The translations under genes were made by a program, and so were the position numbers. From the NCBI GenBank assembly GCA_027924645.1, contig BSBN01001687.1, forward strand, positions 2,852,001-2,916,000: a stretch of 64,000 nt of DNA. The letters run 5' to 3'. The notes below the pieces were generated by a model. It was not told the DNA's origin. It did no database searches and worked only from the letters and a program-made list of their open reading frames with translations. This stretch comes from Cunninghamia lanceolata (taxonomy: Eukaryota; Streptophyta; Pinopsida; Cupressales; Cupressaceae). Positions 24,134 through 36,370 of this stretch are shown piece after piece (positions within the stretch are counted from its first letter, which is position 1; each line of letters starts with the position of its first letter).

Positions 24134-25775
24134 CTAGTCCATCACCAGAGGGGCAATAACCCCTAACTTCTCCCTGAGATACTCAAAAGAGTCCTTGGGA
24201 AGAGGTTTAGTAAAAATATATGCAAGCTGATCCTTGGAGGGCACATACTCCAATCTGACTTCACCCTTGTTCACTTGCTCTCTCAGAAAGTGAAACTTGA
24301 TAGATATATGCTTGGTCTTAGAATGCAACACTGGATTCTTAGAAATATTTATTGCACTTGAATTATCACAGAAAATTGTGATAGGCTCCTCATATTCTAC
24401 TTGAATATCTCTTAGCATCTGCTTCATCCACAAAACTTGAGTGCAACTTCCTGCTGCTGCAATGTATTCTGCTTCAGTTGTAGACAGGGATATTGCCTCT
24501 TATTTCTTGCTTAGCCAAGAAACCAACCTTTTTCCCAAAAAGAATGCTCCTCCACTTGTACTCTTCCTATCATCCACATCTCCTGCCCAATCTGCATCTG
24601 TATATGCATTAAGAGAAAAATTATGATCTCTAGGATACCATAGACTATACTCAACTGTTCCTTTTAAGTACCTAAAAATTCTTTTGATTGCCATGTCATG
24701 AGATTCTCTGGGATCAGCCTAGAATCTCGCCACAAGACCAATAACCTGCATTATATCTGGTCTAGTCTGAGTGAGATACAATAATCCTCCAATCATTGAT
24801 TTGTACTTGGTCTGATCTGTCTTAGGAGAGTCATCATCTTTGCTCAACTTACATTCGGTTGCCATGGGAGTGTTCATTGGCTTTGAATCTTCCATTCCAA
24901 ATTTTCTCAATAATTCTTTCACATATTTGGTCTGAGAGATAAAGATTCCTTTCTTTGTCTGAGTAATTTGCAGACCCAAGAAAATTTTTATTTCACTGAG
25001 CATTGACATTTCAAACTCACTTTTCATTTGATTCGCAAAGGTTTTACACATACTATCTCTTCCTCCAAAGATGATATCATCAACAAATACTTCAACAATT
25101 AAGATGTTTTCATGATCAATTTTGAAATATAGGTTACTATCAGCAATACCTTTGTTGAAACCAATCTTCAAAAGATGTTTGTCCAGCCTCTCATACCATG
25201 CTCTTGGGGCTTGCTTTAGACCATATAGTGCCTTCTTTAATTTGCAGACCATATCACCATGCTCAGATAATTGAAATCCATCCAGTTGTTCAATGTAAAC
25301 TTCTTCTTCTAAGTCACCATTCAGGAAAGCAGATTTGACATCCATCTGATACACTTTGAAATCCTTGAAGACAACAAATGCAAGAAATAGTCTGACTGCT
25401 TCAATTCTTGCCACCGGAGCAAATGTTTCTTCAAAATCAATCCCTTCTATTTGAGAGTAGCCTTTGCAGACTAATCTGGCCTTATTTCTGATTACTTCAC
25501 CAACTTCATTTAGTTTGTTCTGGAAGACCCATTTGGTTCCAATCACATTCTTGTTTCTAGATCTAGGAACAAGATCCCAAGTGTGATTTTTCTCAATTTG
25601 CATCAACTCTTCCTCCATTGCTTTGGTCCAATTTTTATCATTGCAGGCTTCATTTATTGTCTTAGGTTCAATCTTTGAAATCAGACAATATTCATCTGAA
25701 TTTTGAGCAATTTTCCTTCTAGTTTGCACAGCTTTGCTTTTGTCACCTATGATCTGACCTTCAGAGTGGTTCAAT
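24134..25775 (-). pseudogene. Copia element 3 reverse transcriptase-RNase H, almost open, 5'-truncated
   Basis: This encodes the pol C-terminal half. RT runs from the integrase/RT junction (HSEGQIIGD) through [62 protein letters not shown], the KSAFLNGDL motif, [16 protein letters not shown] and the catalytic [10 protein letters not shown] (FVDD variant of YVDD). After it come [12 protein letters not shown] and RNase H with YTDADWAGDVDDRKSTSG, SWLSKK, and DNSSAINISKNPVLHSKTKHI. Only two stops break 1.6 kb of frame, at about 24719 and 24500. Each falls where relatives have glutamine, consistent with CAG-to-TAG and CAA-to-TAA changes. Gag, protease and integrase are missing; the frame ends at 25775 in unrelated sequence. 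This is the youngest-looking coding remnant in the window. Confidence 0.93.
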
Positions 25776-27400
25776 CTTACATTTTGGAGGCTTCATGAAT
25801 AATATGTGGTACCACACAAGAGGATCACTCATAGTGGTTGTATATGCACAGTTAAAGGATTGTGGATAGAAAATGAATCTACAAGAATAAAACACTTGTG
25901 GTAACAAAGAAAACCTGCAAAAGATAAAAAACATTAAAGAAAATATCTTTAAGTGGTGCAAGATTGCTCGAATTGTGAGATGTTCTTGCATCATTAAGGT
26001 ACATCACCATCATATGTAGGTGAAGATAAGACATGTGTATCTACATTATAAGTGTCCATAGGTGCAACATGAAATGCCAAAAAATCATCATTATACTCAT
26101 CATCATGTACAAAAGATGTAAACACATTCAAAGCACATGAATCTATGTACATAAGACCAACATGAAATGTAAGACACATATCATCAATAGGTATAATAAT
26201 GCCATGCATAGGTGAGAGAGGTGTGATATCATCAATAGCCATCATACTAGATGCATCAATAACACATGATAAATTCTTTCTAGGTAGATGGTCATCACTA
26301 TCACAATCATAAGATCATGATAAAGCTCAGGGATAAATGACATAGGTGTATCTAATAGGAATGGATAAGCACTAATCAACTCTATGAAGGAAGGAAAGGA
26401 TGAGACATGATAGAGCAAAACCTCCATAAAACACATTCTTTTCCTTATGAAAATGTGTCGTGAGAATATCAAGGATAGAGGGATGGTGTGTAATGAAAGA
26501 TAAGAACTTATCAAAATTTGAAATGTACGCATGAATAACATCCAAGGAGTAAGACCTAAGAGGAGCCATAAGGTACTATATCCTAGGGTGATATCACTAT
26601 GTAATTCCAAACCCTAATCAAGGTTTAATAAACATGAATGGATCCAAACCCTAAGAAATCTAAAATTAGATAAAATCAAAATTATGTCGAATTTGAAACC
26701 CAAAAATCAATGAAGGTATATCCCTAAGGTCAAACCCTAGGGGGTGTAAGTATGGATAAGTTCACCAAAATTTAAAGGAAAATAAGCTTTCCCTAGGTAT
26801 AATCTAGGTTAATCAATTAAGATGCATACAACTCAACACAAATTACCCTAGATTAAATAATTAAGAGTTGTGGGCATACATATCAGGAAATTGTAACATT
26901 AAATACTAAAGTATAGAAAAGTAAATGCAATAAATGAAAGTATTCAACTCTAGGCCCTAAGGATGAACAATTATGATATGGCATTGAAACTTTCGGTGTC
27001 TTGGGACTAAAAACTAATTTGTTGTGTATTTACTCTACCTCAAAATATAAATAGTGGGTATGTACTGTGGTTGATCAAATATATAAATTTGGTCCTTTCC
27101 CATGGGCTCAAATCTATCTTGTGTCCCACAAAATTGATCTAGATTATTATGCACTCTTACTTTTTGATTCGCCTAATTCACCTTTGTTTAGTTTGCTATC
27201 TAGGTTGGTGTTATTTATAAATACCTTTAGAGGGCTACTAGATCACCAAGGGACAAATCCTCCTAGGTCAACCCTTGTAAAAGGACTAGCTTTACAATCA
27301 CATCAATGGTTGAAAACAATATGTAGATGCACTAGGGTGATAATGCAAATATAGATTCATTTCAGTGCACCAAATTGAAGTGTTCAAGTCATTGTAATGC
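25776..27400 (+). repeat. Dispersed repeat family R2, copy 1, with unassigned flank
   Basis: The part at about 26600-26800 aligns with 44570-44760. Shared landmarks in the same order include ccaaaccctaat, ggatccaaa, aatctaaaat, aaaccctagrggg and ggttcaycaaaat. Similarity is moderate with many small indels. No LTR ends or coding domain can be defined; minus-strand open frames at 26242-26610 have no recognisable domain. Confidence 0.6.
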
Positions 27401-29303
27401 AAATTATATTCAGATGATCTTTGAATGTTCAAATATTGTAATTGAATGCATTTAAATATAATAACATAGAAATAAATCACACAAAGACATGTGCTAAGTC
27501 AACTCTAAGCAAGAAAGGAATGGATGGAAGTTAGCCAAATTTTGAATTTAAAATTTGAAATTATGGGGGTTAGATCCATGGGTGTGAGATTAATCCACCA
27601 AATTTTGAGAGCAACCTAGTTTAGATTTCGTCATTCTACTTCCAAGGCATATACAGAGTTGGGACTTTGAGATATGGTTTATAAGTTGTGATCAAACAAT
27701 AAACAACCATCTTTTGGTAATCAAGCCAAAAAGGTGGCAGAATCAAGGTGGGAATGAAATGTTTAGGAATTATTGCATTGATAGGTGCAATAAATGAAGA
27801 ATACATGGAAAATGGGCAAATGTGGATAAGGTATGGATAAGAGATGTGGGAATGTGAGTAAATGGGTGGGTAATGACATGGGTAAAGAGCCCAACTTTGC
27901 ACAAGAGTGTCATTTGTTGATATGTAAATGTATTAAGCCATTCTCTCAAAATGATTACAAAACTAAATGGGAATTGGCATGGGCATGAAATTTTTTCCAT
28001 GATAGTTAGATGATTGATATGTTCTAACCACCACTATAGTACTCTTTCTAGATTGAAATGCTTTTTATTGGGAAACTCCATTGAGAATTAATCCAACACT
28101 ACATGTTTGGTTTCATTCACAATACAACATATTAGTGATAGGCTTGATCTTGACAGAATCATTGAAACCATGGCAGTGTCATATGTTGTTGTGTATCGTA
28201 AATTGTGCTCGCCCACAATCTCACATTGTGTTTGACACTCACTTTAGTGTCCACTCCCCTAGTGTGTTTTAAAATCATTTCTAGCCTTAGCTTTACCCTT
28301 GACCCACGAGATGTGCCTTTGTGCTTCTTTGACCCTTTTTGCTTGTCAAATCCAAAAACCATAAAAGTGCCTAAATCTTGGCTCTGTCTCAAGTTGACTA
28401 GACCTTTCAAGAACTGGAATTGCAAAGACTCTAGCACTTAGTGTGGATGTATGTGCCATGTGTTGATGTCTGTCAGTCTTGCAATCATTTTATAAGTTGT
28501 CTTTTTACGTGCGTGATTCATCAAGATTTTCTTGATCCTTATCTGCGCCCAAACAACTCCTTTTTTCCTTTTTCCTCTCTATTTAAGAAAGTAGATTTTC
28601 CATTGTGAAGAAAATTAAATTCTTTTCATAACAAAGCTCTGCCAAAATCAAAACTCATCTTTATCACACTTTATCTTTTGCTATTCCATTGTTGTACCTT
28701 GTTTTCTTCAAGATCACATCAAGCTCTTTTGATATATCGCATATCTCTATGGGTAAAACACATTTCCATTTTCCTCTTTCATGTAGAGAGTGTTTTGTAA
28801 ATCTGCTCTAAATCATTGAGTAGGATTTTATTTATGAATATTGCATTATTATCTTGTCACTGCTCGTCACAATTCTAGACGCACTTAGAAAATCAGAGCA
28901 CACACTTTTTATATCAATCTATCTATCAATGTCAATCTAGCTGTCGTGGAGGTGGAAACACCAAAATGGGGTTTGATTGAGGCAAACCTCTATAGCCCAA
29001 CCCTTCTCTTAGGTATGTGCATTTGCAGGTTTTGTCAAGAAGCTCGGTGGCGGCAGGAATGGTTGAAAAGACTGGCATGAGAATCAAGATCACAAATTCG
29101 TACAATACCTACACCGTACATACTACAACACAGCGCGCAGATGTCCACACAGAGTGTTGTCATCTTAGAAAGTGAGGTTGTTCACCTGGTGCTAGATTCC
29201 TTATTATTTTGCCTTTTCATTTATGTATTTCATTTGTAAAGAAATTATTTACTGCTATTCATTGTTGTTAAAACATAAAGTGGTTCTGTAGACATAGATT
29301 TTG
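27401..29303. other. Unassigned AT-rich sequence
   Basis: No gene is recognised. Overlapping open frames on both strands at 28081-28441 have no domain. A TATA-like ctatttaag near 28578, followed by pyrimidine-rich sequence, might be an LTR promoter, but I find no LTR ends or primer site. Confidence 0.35.
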
Positions 29304-29401
29304 TGGAAAACATTAGCTAACAAAACCCTAATGTAATGTTAGTGGAAAGCTCCCTTGATTGATTGGAAAATATTAGCTAACAAAACCCTAATGTAATGTT
29401 A
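29304..29401 (+). repeat. 38-bp direct duplication, period 60
   Basis: The segments 29304-29341 and 29364-29401 (tggaaaayattagctaac.. to ..atgtaatgtta) differ at one position. Confidence 0.9.
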
Positions 29402-29937
29402 AGGAAAATGCCAACAACAGAAGCCCAAAGAACATACCAAATTTTGGGAAAGACTTAAACAATCAACATGTTGTATTTAGCATTCCAATTATTTACATAG
29501 AGAATAGTTTCTCATTTAAACAACTAACATATTAACCACAACCAGGGCTTAAATTTGACAGTCAACCTTGCTTGTCAAGCAATTTTTTTATGACAGTTAT
29601 CTATTCAATTTTACTTTTAAAATACTATGACACACTTTAGTATAAGTAAATTATATAAAAACCAAATATATCTATCATCATAATCTTATATAAATTTTGA
29701 CATGTCCAAAATCTCTCCTTTCATATGATACAATCTTTTCAAAATTTCAATTGTATTTTACAGCTAAAATGCCTAATACAGCTATACAACTGTCAAATTT
29801 AAACCCGGACCACAACATATAAACACTATTTAAACCTTTTCATTATTCTAATAACTACAAAGTGTAGTTCTCTATTTTCATTCTTAATATGATTACTTTA
29901 TTCCACTAAAAAAGAACAAGAAATAAACAGACAGAAG
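29402..29937. other. AT-rich sequence, nothing recognised
   Basis: No gene, RNA or defined repeat is visible. Its last bases become the left target duplication of the LINE insertion. Confidence 0.4.
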
Positions 29938-29952
29938 GCAACAAATAAAACA

Positions 29953-30600
29953 CCAGTCTGTGACCACGATGTGAGTATCGAAGGGAAGATAGGTTATGAG
30001 GTCTTTGCTTCTGTGGTTATTGATATATAGACTGGCTTGGCCCTTTCTCCAGTGTTCTTTGCCGTTGCTCGAAGGTCTTGTTTTCTATCTGTGGCAGTCG
30101 TATGGTTCTGGTGCTACTTATGATGTTGTTCTGTGCCTGGTGACAGTGGTTTTGGTTGTCTATTATTGGATTGCAACGCTTCTTCCTTGGAGTTTTTGGC
30201 TTATCAGAGACTAATCTTGGGATTTCTGCTAATTGTTTGACCATTGTTAATTTGATTTGATCAAAAGTTTAATTTTGTGATATTCTACTGTGCTTCAGAG
30301 TTAGCTTTGGGCCAGCTTCTCATTGCAGTCTTTGATGACTTGTTCCTCATTGTTGATAGCCTGTGACCTCTCTGCAGTGTTTAGTTGCTTCTGAGGTCTG
30401 CTTCTTTCAATTGAGACATGAGCATTGTCATCAGATTTATGTTGCCTCTGTAGCAGGCCGATTTGTTGTTCTCTGGCAGTTGTTGCCTCTGTTCTGGCAG
30501 TATTTGTTATGTATATGCTGTTAGCTGTTTTCTCCTTTCCAACTGCTCTTCTAAGCGCTGATCATTTTTGTACAATTGCATTTTTTCAATAAAAAAAGAT
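29953..30600 (+). mobile_element. 5'-truncated LINE 3' end with target duplications
   Basis: The 648-base insert ends in tgtacaattgcattttttcaataaaaaaagat, the A-rich tail style of plant LINEs. It is flanked by 15-base direct repeats: GCAACAAATAAAACA (29938-29952) and GCAACAGACAAAACA (30601-30615), which differ by two transitions. Long, variable target duplications with a 3' A-rich tail indicate target-primed reverse transcription. Only the 3' untranslated part is present. Short open frames on both strands inside it are not meaningful. Confidence 0.75.
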
Positions 30601-30615
30601 GCAACAGACAAAACA

Positions 30616-31890
30616 TTGAAGCACCAACCTTAAAAACTTAGCATCCCAAAGGTAATCCTAAGAGGCTTTGCTTTTGGTATAGAGCATCAAGACAATATCC
30701 TAAAAGAAAAAAATTGAATCAAAGGGACTTATGAATGCATCACATAATTGATATTTTTAATTGTCTTTTATACACTTAAAAGTAGTTGGCTAATTAATAA
30801 ATTTGGTTGAAATAGTGAGAATATAGATTTTTATGTAATAGTTTAATATGTTTTATGAGGCATGTGAGTTCCTCCTCATTATTTAAGTCTTTCCAATAAT
30901 TAATTGTAAACAATCAATAAGTATTACAACATACCAACTATTTAAACTTTTGTAATTAATAAATTAAATCTAAACCTATACCAATCTTTTAATCATAAAA
31001 ATAATGTATTCTTTATATTATTATAATGTTATTGTTATTTTTTAATATTTAAATATTTATATTTCAATCAAACTCTTTTGTATCCTTTTAACTTAAATCA
31101 ATTAAAAATCATACAAAATAAATTATAAATTATATAATTAAAATTTGAGTAGTAACTTGATAAAGCATAACGCTGATGGGGTAAATAGCTTTGTAGTACG
31201 GGTTGTGTAAAAGTTAATAGTCTGCATACACATATGAATCTGTTTGTGGGCTAAAATAAAAAATACAAGGCAGGGACTATATAAGCTCTTCCAAAGTTAA
31301 GTAGGTATTTTCACTTCTTAATACAAAAGATGATTTCAGATTTTTGGGAATAAAGAATATCATTAATTATAAAACATAAAGAATTATAATGCTTAGACTT
31401 CTATGATATATTTAATATTTAAATATAATTATGGAGTACCAAAATATCTGAAATCTATTTTTGGAAAATAAATTAATGAAGTTGAAATATTAATCAAAAC
31501 ATAGAATCCATGTCCCGACATATTACATACTACAGTGCCTTCTTTGGATCTCACACTTTACATCCTAAGCCAAAAACTATGCAAAATATATGCCTTCAAA
31601 ACTAAACAGCTATACAACAAAATGTAGATATAAACTGCTGTAGCTTCTCCTCCTCTATTTTAGATTTTGCCAAGCCAAAATCATCCTTCCTCTCTGCACA
31701 CATTATATAATACATTGATAATAAATTAAATCAAATGTATTAGTCAAAACTATAGACCCACAAGTATTAATTGTTATCAAATTCACAAAGAAATCTCTTT
31801 CTGTTCCAGGGTATCGAGTAGTAGAAAAACAAATACCCAAATTGCATTTTGAGCCATTAAAATGGTTGTTTCCTATACAAAAACATCTCC
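30616..31890. other. AT-rich stretch downstream of the lectin locus
   Basis: Very AT-rich, with no coding signal and no recognisable repeat. On the minus strand it lies 3' of EUL unit B. Confidence 0.45.
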
Positions 31891-31904
31891 GAGAGTTTGG
31901 GATA

Positions 31905-32062
31905 CTTACAAAGAGGCCGCAGTTTCCATTTTTGATTGCTCTGGTTATTCTAGCTGAAGAGAATGAGTTCATTTCCATGATGGATTACACCAGTTTCACC
32001 ATCAGCTCCTTTGGCATCCAAATTTAGATGGATGTTGTTTACAGGCCTAAGGCATTGGTACC
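31905..32062 (-). pseudogene. EUL lectin unit B, second half of exon 3
   Basis: The minus strand from 32057 reads QCLRPVNNIHLNLDAKG, then TGVIHHGNELILFS-stop, then NQSNQKWKLRPL. This is the C-terminal third of a Euonymus-lectin (EUL) domain. Unit A has QCIRPMNNIHFNLEAMF and NQKENQKWKI in the same places. The stop (TAG) replaces the tryptophan codon seen in unit A (FKWNQ). Its 5' end is a GGTAC duplicate of the GGTAT at 36509-36513; everything between is an inserted solo LTR. The last residues run into a GTAAGT splice-donor-like sequence, as in unit A, so the true 3' end is uncertain. Confidence 0.9.
32058..32062. repeat. Target-site duplication, left copy (GTACC)
   Basis: Matches ATACC at 36509-36513 in 4 of 5 bases. 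Removing one copy and the insert rejoins the EUL frame (GY then QC), which supports the assignment. Confidence 0.8.
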
Positions 32063-32918
32063 TGTTGATGATTGTTTTTAGACAAGTCAACAATTAGAGT
32101 GAAATACAAAGTATCTAACTCCCTCTTGAGCAAAGCCTCTCGAATGCTGAACGAAGTGATCAAACAAGATGACTCCAAGGTTCCTTTCTTATGATTTTGT
32201 AAGAGACAACTTAGTGACTAAGTATGATTTTGCTGTTAAACACAAAGGGACTTACGCAGATTCTTCTCCTTTCATTTAGCTTATTCCTCCTTTCAGTGTG
32301 GATGATGTATATACAAGGTCTCAATCATAAAGAAATAAAAAAGGATAAGGGTTTAGAAAAACTAATCTAAGGTCAATGAAGTAATGATGATGCATGAACA
32401 GACAAACTCCTTGATAAACCTAACTCCATTTCACCAAGGATGCCTACAACTACATGAAGTTGGTGCAATCTCCTAAGGTTACGCGAATGGTTTTAAAATC
32501 ATGAAGGTCCATATGAGCACCCATCGAATGGCACAGCTCAAACAAGCATCCACAATCGAACTTAAACAAATAAGGCTCAGACTAGCTTTACACAACATTT
32601 CACCGGCGATGAATGTTAAAAGCATGAGCTAGGAGTTGATCAAATATTCAGATACAACATACATTACAACAATGAGCTTCTAACCTACTTTTAATCTACT
32701 TTGAAACACCTCTCCATTCCATCAAGATACCGGAAAACCATGTTATTTCACAAGATAACACTTGAACACCAAATAAACTTCCAATGTCTTTTGCATTAAC
32801 CTTGAGAAATATTTACAACAATTTCAAGTCCTCTCAGAGAATTTTGAGAGTCTCTTCTATTCTACTCCTACTTGCCTACAATCTAAATCTACTGCCTTAC
32901 AAATGAGGCAACAAGGCC

Positions 32919-32926
32919 TTTATATA
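32919..32926 (-). promoter_or_regulatory. TATA box of the inserted LTR
   Basis: The minus strand reads TATATAAA in an actatataaaggcc context. Downstream lies untranslated-looking sequence up to the LTR end. It points in the same direction as the lectin gene. Confidence 0.65.
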
Positions 32927-34233
32927 GTGTCCAGAATACAATGAAGGGCTAAGATCAATTTGATAGCCAAGGGTCTAGATCATGCCACCTCAAAGGTAGT
33001 TACAACAACTTGCTATTTTTAGTACAAAAGAGAGAGGCAATGAAGGCACATTTTCCAATGTGATAAGGTAAGGCGAAAGTATTTAAAATATTCTTTCACA
33101 TATGAATCCCTTTGACTTCTTTCATTAAATGATACATTTAAGGCATTTAAAATAATGTGGCTAATCAAAATTGAATGATGTGTACTCGCCACATAGATGC
33201 CAACTTAGCATACTTTGAAAATTGTATCATCTTTGTGTGATGTATTCAATGTGATTGTTTGAACTTGTATGTTTGGGAATACAACTTGTAGATCTCTGCC
33301 TTATTCATTCTTCTTGTAGACTGGATGTATGAAACTTGTTGCTCATTTGATTGACTTTGTAATGTTTCTTCTCTGCAGGTAAGTTGATATGATGATCTTC
33401 TTCGATGTATCTTCATGTAGAGTAGATGATGTTGCTTCCTTCATGACATGGAGTAGAAGACTCTCTCTTGGACTTGAAGGTTGAATGGAGCTTGAAGTAT
33501 GATGGATGAATGTCCTTCAATCATGAGGCAACTTGAAGATGAAGTAATCCTCCATGATGATCTTTGGAGTAGCCCCCTTTGAAATGTAGACAATAACACC
33601 TTCTTTGGATGTAGACTTTGAAGCTTGAAGATTGAGAGATCTTGACTTGAAGCTTGGAAGAAGTGCCTTACTTGATGATAGGATGAAGATGAAGTGTACT
33701 TGCAAGATATTCCTCGAAAATCTTGAATGGATAGATGCCTTGAACTTAATGTAATCCAACATGATGTCAGTGATGAAGAGTATCAACATGTTGGACTTGA
33801 TGTGACCTTTTAGAAAGGTGTTTCCTCTGCAACTTGAAGGTTACTTAGTTACTTGTCCTTGATGACTCCTTGACTTCATCAACACTCCTTCTCTCAATGA
33901 TGCAGCTTGATGATCTTCAAAGGCAGCTAGCATGATGCTCCTTACTTCTTGCTTGAAGGTGATTCCTCGGATAACTCCTTAGCATCATTGATGATCCTAC
34001 AAGTCAAGGTAAACGATATATCAATGACCTCATAAGATAAAACAACTTTAAACATGTAATAATGCCACTTCAAACTTAGGCACAAATATAGGCAAAAATA
34101 AGAACAAAGTGCGCCTAACTTAATTAGTCCCACATTCATGAATTTAAATGATTTCTAGCAATTGTAAGAGTTTAAAAAGACTTCTCCCACTTAAGAGATT
34201 CATTCAAACATGCCTTTCAACACAATTTCTTCT

Positions 34234-36113
34234 AGGGCGCTCACTTCTAGACATGGATTTGAGTGGTTGTTTCTAGGGCGCCAATTGAGTTGGTAGAGGA
34301 GTAAAAGGGCGCCTAGACCTCTTTGGCTTATTTTATCACTTGTTATGACTTTAATCAATCAGAGGTAACTTGAAATGATCCTTCTCTCCCTTCAAGGCGC
34401 AATTTTGGTCATTTTTGGGAGTTTATTCTCAAGGCGCTAAACTTCATTTTATGATTTCAACCACTTATTGATGGCTTCAAAGACCCTATACTTCCTTAGG
34501 TGCTCAACTTGAATGGCTTTAGACTCAATCTCAATCTAGGCGCTCATATGGGGAATGAGTGACAAGTAAAGGTGCCTCATCTTAATGAATCTTCTTTGAT
34601 GATCTAAAGGCCCTTTAACACTTACTTACATCCCTTGCACCTTACATTACCCTTAGGCATTCATTGATGACGATTTCTAACTCCTAAGGCATTCAATCAT
34701 TCAAGGCGCCAATTATATATACTTTCACTCAAAGGGCGCCAAATTCACTTGCTATAAACTTTTCCACCCTAAAAAAAACTTGATGTTAGTCTAGGCGCCA
34801 AGATGATATGATTGTGATATCTAGGAACCTTCACTCCATGCTAGGATGCTAAACTCACTTCAGGGCGCTTATTCCACTTCAAGGCGCTTATTCCACTTCA
34901 AGGCGCCAATAGTGATCAAACCTCCAAACAAAGCGCCATAACCTCATTGAACTAGAGGGTGCCAAATGATATGGTTGTGATATAAGGTGCTTACTTAGTG
35001 ATTTGTTGATCTAGGCGCAAATAATGCTTTGATGATAATTTGGGATAAATATAAGTCCAAACAAAGTGAAATGACGCCTAAGTTTACTTACTCCTTGATG
35101 CTAGGCGCAATTTTAAGTGATCCAGGGCGCCTAGGCACTTTTGAGGCGCAAATATAGATGAAGGCACCAAAAGGTCAAGGCACAAGTTGGTGATCCTTTG
35201 AGTGTGAAATTGGCGCCCAACTTGAAATGTAGGTTTATGGAGTTAGATCAATCCTTGAATCTTTAAGGAAGGAAATATCCCTTTAGGCGCCATCCACAAT
35301 TGACTTAGACCTCTCCTCCCATCAAGGCGCACATCTAAGTCAACTTAAGGCGCACCTTTTGAGTGCCTGCAAGTGAGAAAACGCGCCTAAGGTCTTTCAA
35401 AGCAAATTTGCGCCTAGAAATAGTAGTCCCAGAGCATAAGGTATATTGAATATTTTTCAATATACCTTTCAGGATGTTTGAGATAGGTCTCAGATCCACT
35501 AGATTTGACATGCAGATTCTAGATTTTTGAGGATCCACCAGATTTCAGACTTAGCCAATTTTTAGGATCTTCAGGATCAGGATACCAGACTTAGTCATTT
35601 TTAGGATCTCAAACATCATGATAGGGGTTAGTTTAAACACATCATGCTCTTTCATGTTAAGGCGCAACTTTGGGTTAGTTTGAACATCTCTTCATGCTAA
35701 GGCGCCAAAAGAAGGTAGTCTATGCATGAAGGGCGCCTAGCACTTGCTTGCTTATTCTTGACATTTTTTAGGCTCTCCAACACTTGATTACATCCTTGTG
35801 AGACTTCTTGAACTTTAGGTGCTATCTATCATTGATCTGAACTCCAACCTCAATCAAGGCGCCTAAACCCATGACCTTCAACCTAAGGCGCAATTCTTAT
35901 GATCCTCTGAACCTGCAATGGGCGCCTAGACCTAAATGCCTCTTCCTTGTCAACTTTGCAGTGTTTCAAGCTTCTCGACATCCATTTGAATCAAGGCGCT
36001 TTGATTTGAAGCCTTCCTTGCCCAAGGTGCAATCTTGAGTTTGTCTAGATGATGGATGGCGCCCTAAGTTCTAGGCGGAGTTTTGAGGTGAACCTAGAGC
36101 AATTTCGCGCCCA
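34234..36113. repeat. Scattered GGCGC motif cluster in LTR U3
   Basis: About thirty copies of GGCGC, often as AAGGCGC, AGGCGCC or GGGCGCC, lie at irregular 15-150 base spacing (examples near 34236, 34278, 34727, 34864, 34884, 35126, 35331, 35701, 35860, 36000). The intervening sequence is not a regular tandem unit. The rest of the window is nearly free of this GC-rich motif. Confidence 0.85.
35438..35625. repeat. Hairpin-bearing U3 block, copy 1
   Basis: It begins with a perfect 13-bp inverted repeat (35438-35450 and 35456-35468, loop TATTT). It continues with sequence matching copy 2 at 36213-36370 (gagataggtctc, gacatgcagattctag, cagacttagccaattt and so on). Confidence 0.9.
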
Positions 36114-36133
36114 GAACTGACAGTGCCCAAGGT

Positions 36134-36370
36134 AAGGTATATTGAAAAATATATTTAAGTATAAGTTTAGAGATTGAATTTCTTATACTTTAAATATTTT
36201 TCAATATACCTTTTAGGTTGTTTGAGATAGGTCTCAAATCCACCAGATTTGACATGCAGATTCTAGATTTTTGAGGATCCACTAGATTTCAGACTTAGCC
36301 AATTTTCAGGATCTTCATGATCAGGATACCAGACTTAGTCATTTTCAGGGTCTCAAACATCAGGATCAGG
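36134..36370. repeat. Hairpin-bearing U3 block, copy 2
   Basis: The same block as 35438-35625, about 700 bases further on. Its hairpin is longer: arms of about 30 bases (36134-36165 and 36182-36212) pair imperfectly around a short loop. Copy 1 looks like a version that lost the inner part of the stem. Confidence 0.9.

Noticed and set aside
28081..28441. Overlapping open frames on both strands
   Set aside because: No domain, splice context or repeated homologue; the size is within chance for this length of sequence.
29996..30244. Small hydrophobic protein or its antisense frame
   Set aside because: It lies inside the LINE 3' tail bounded by target duplications.
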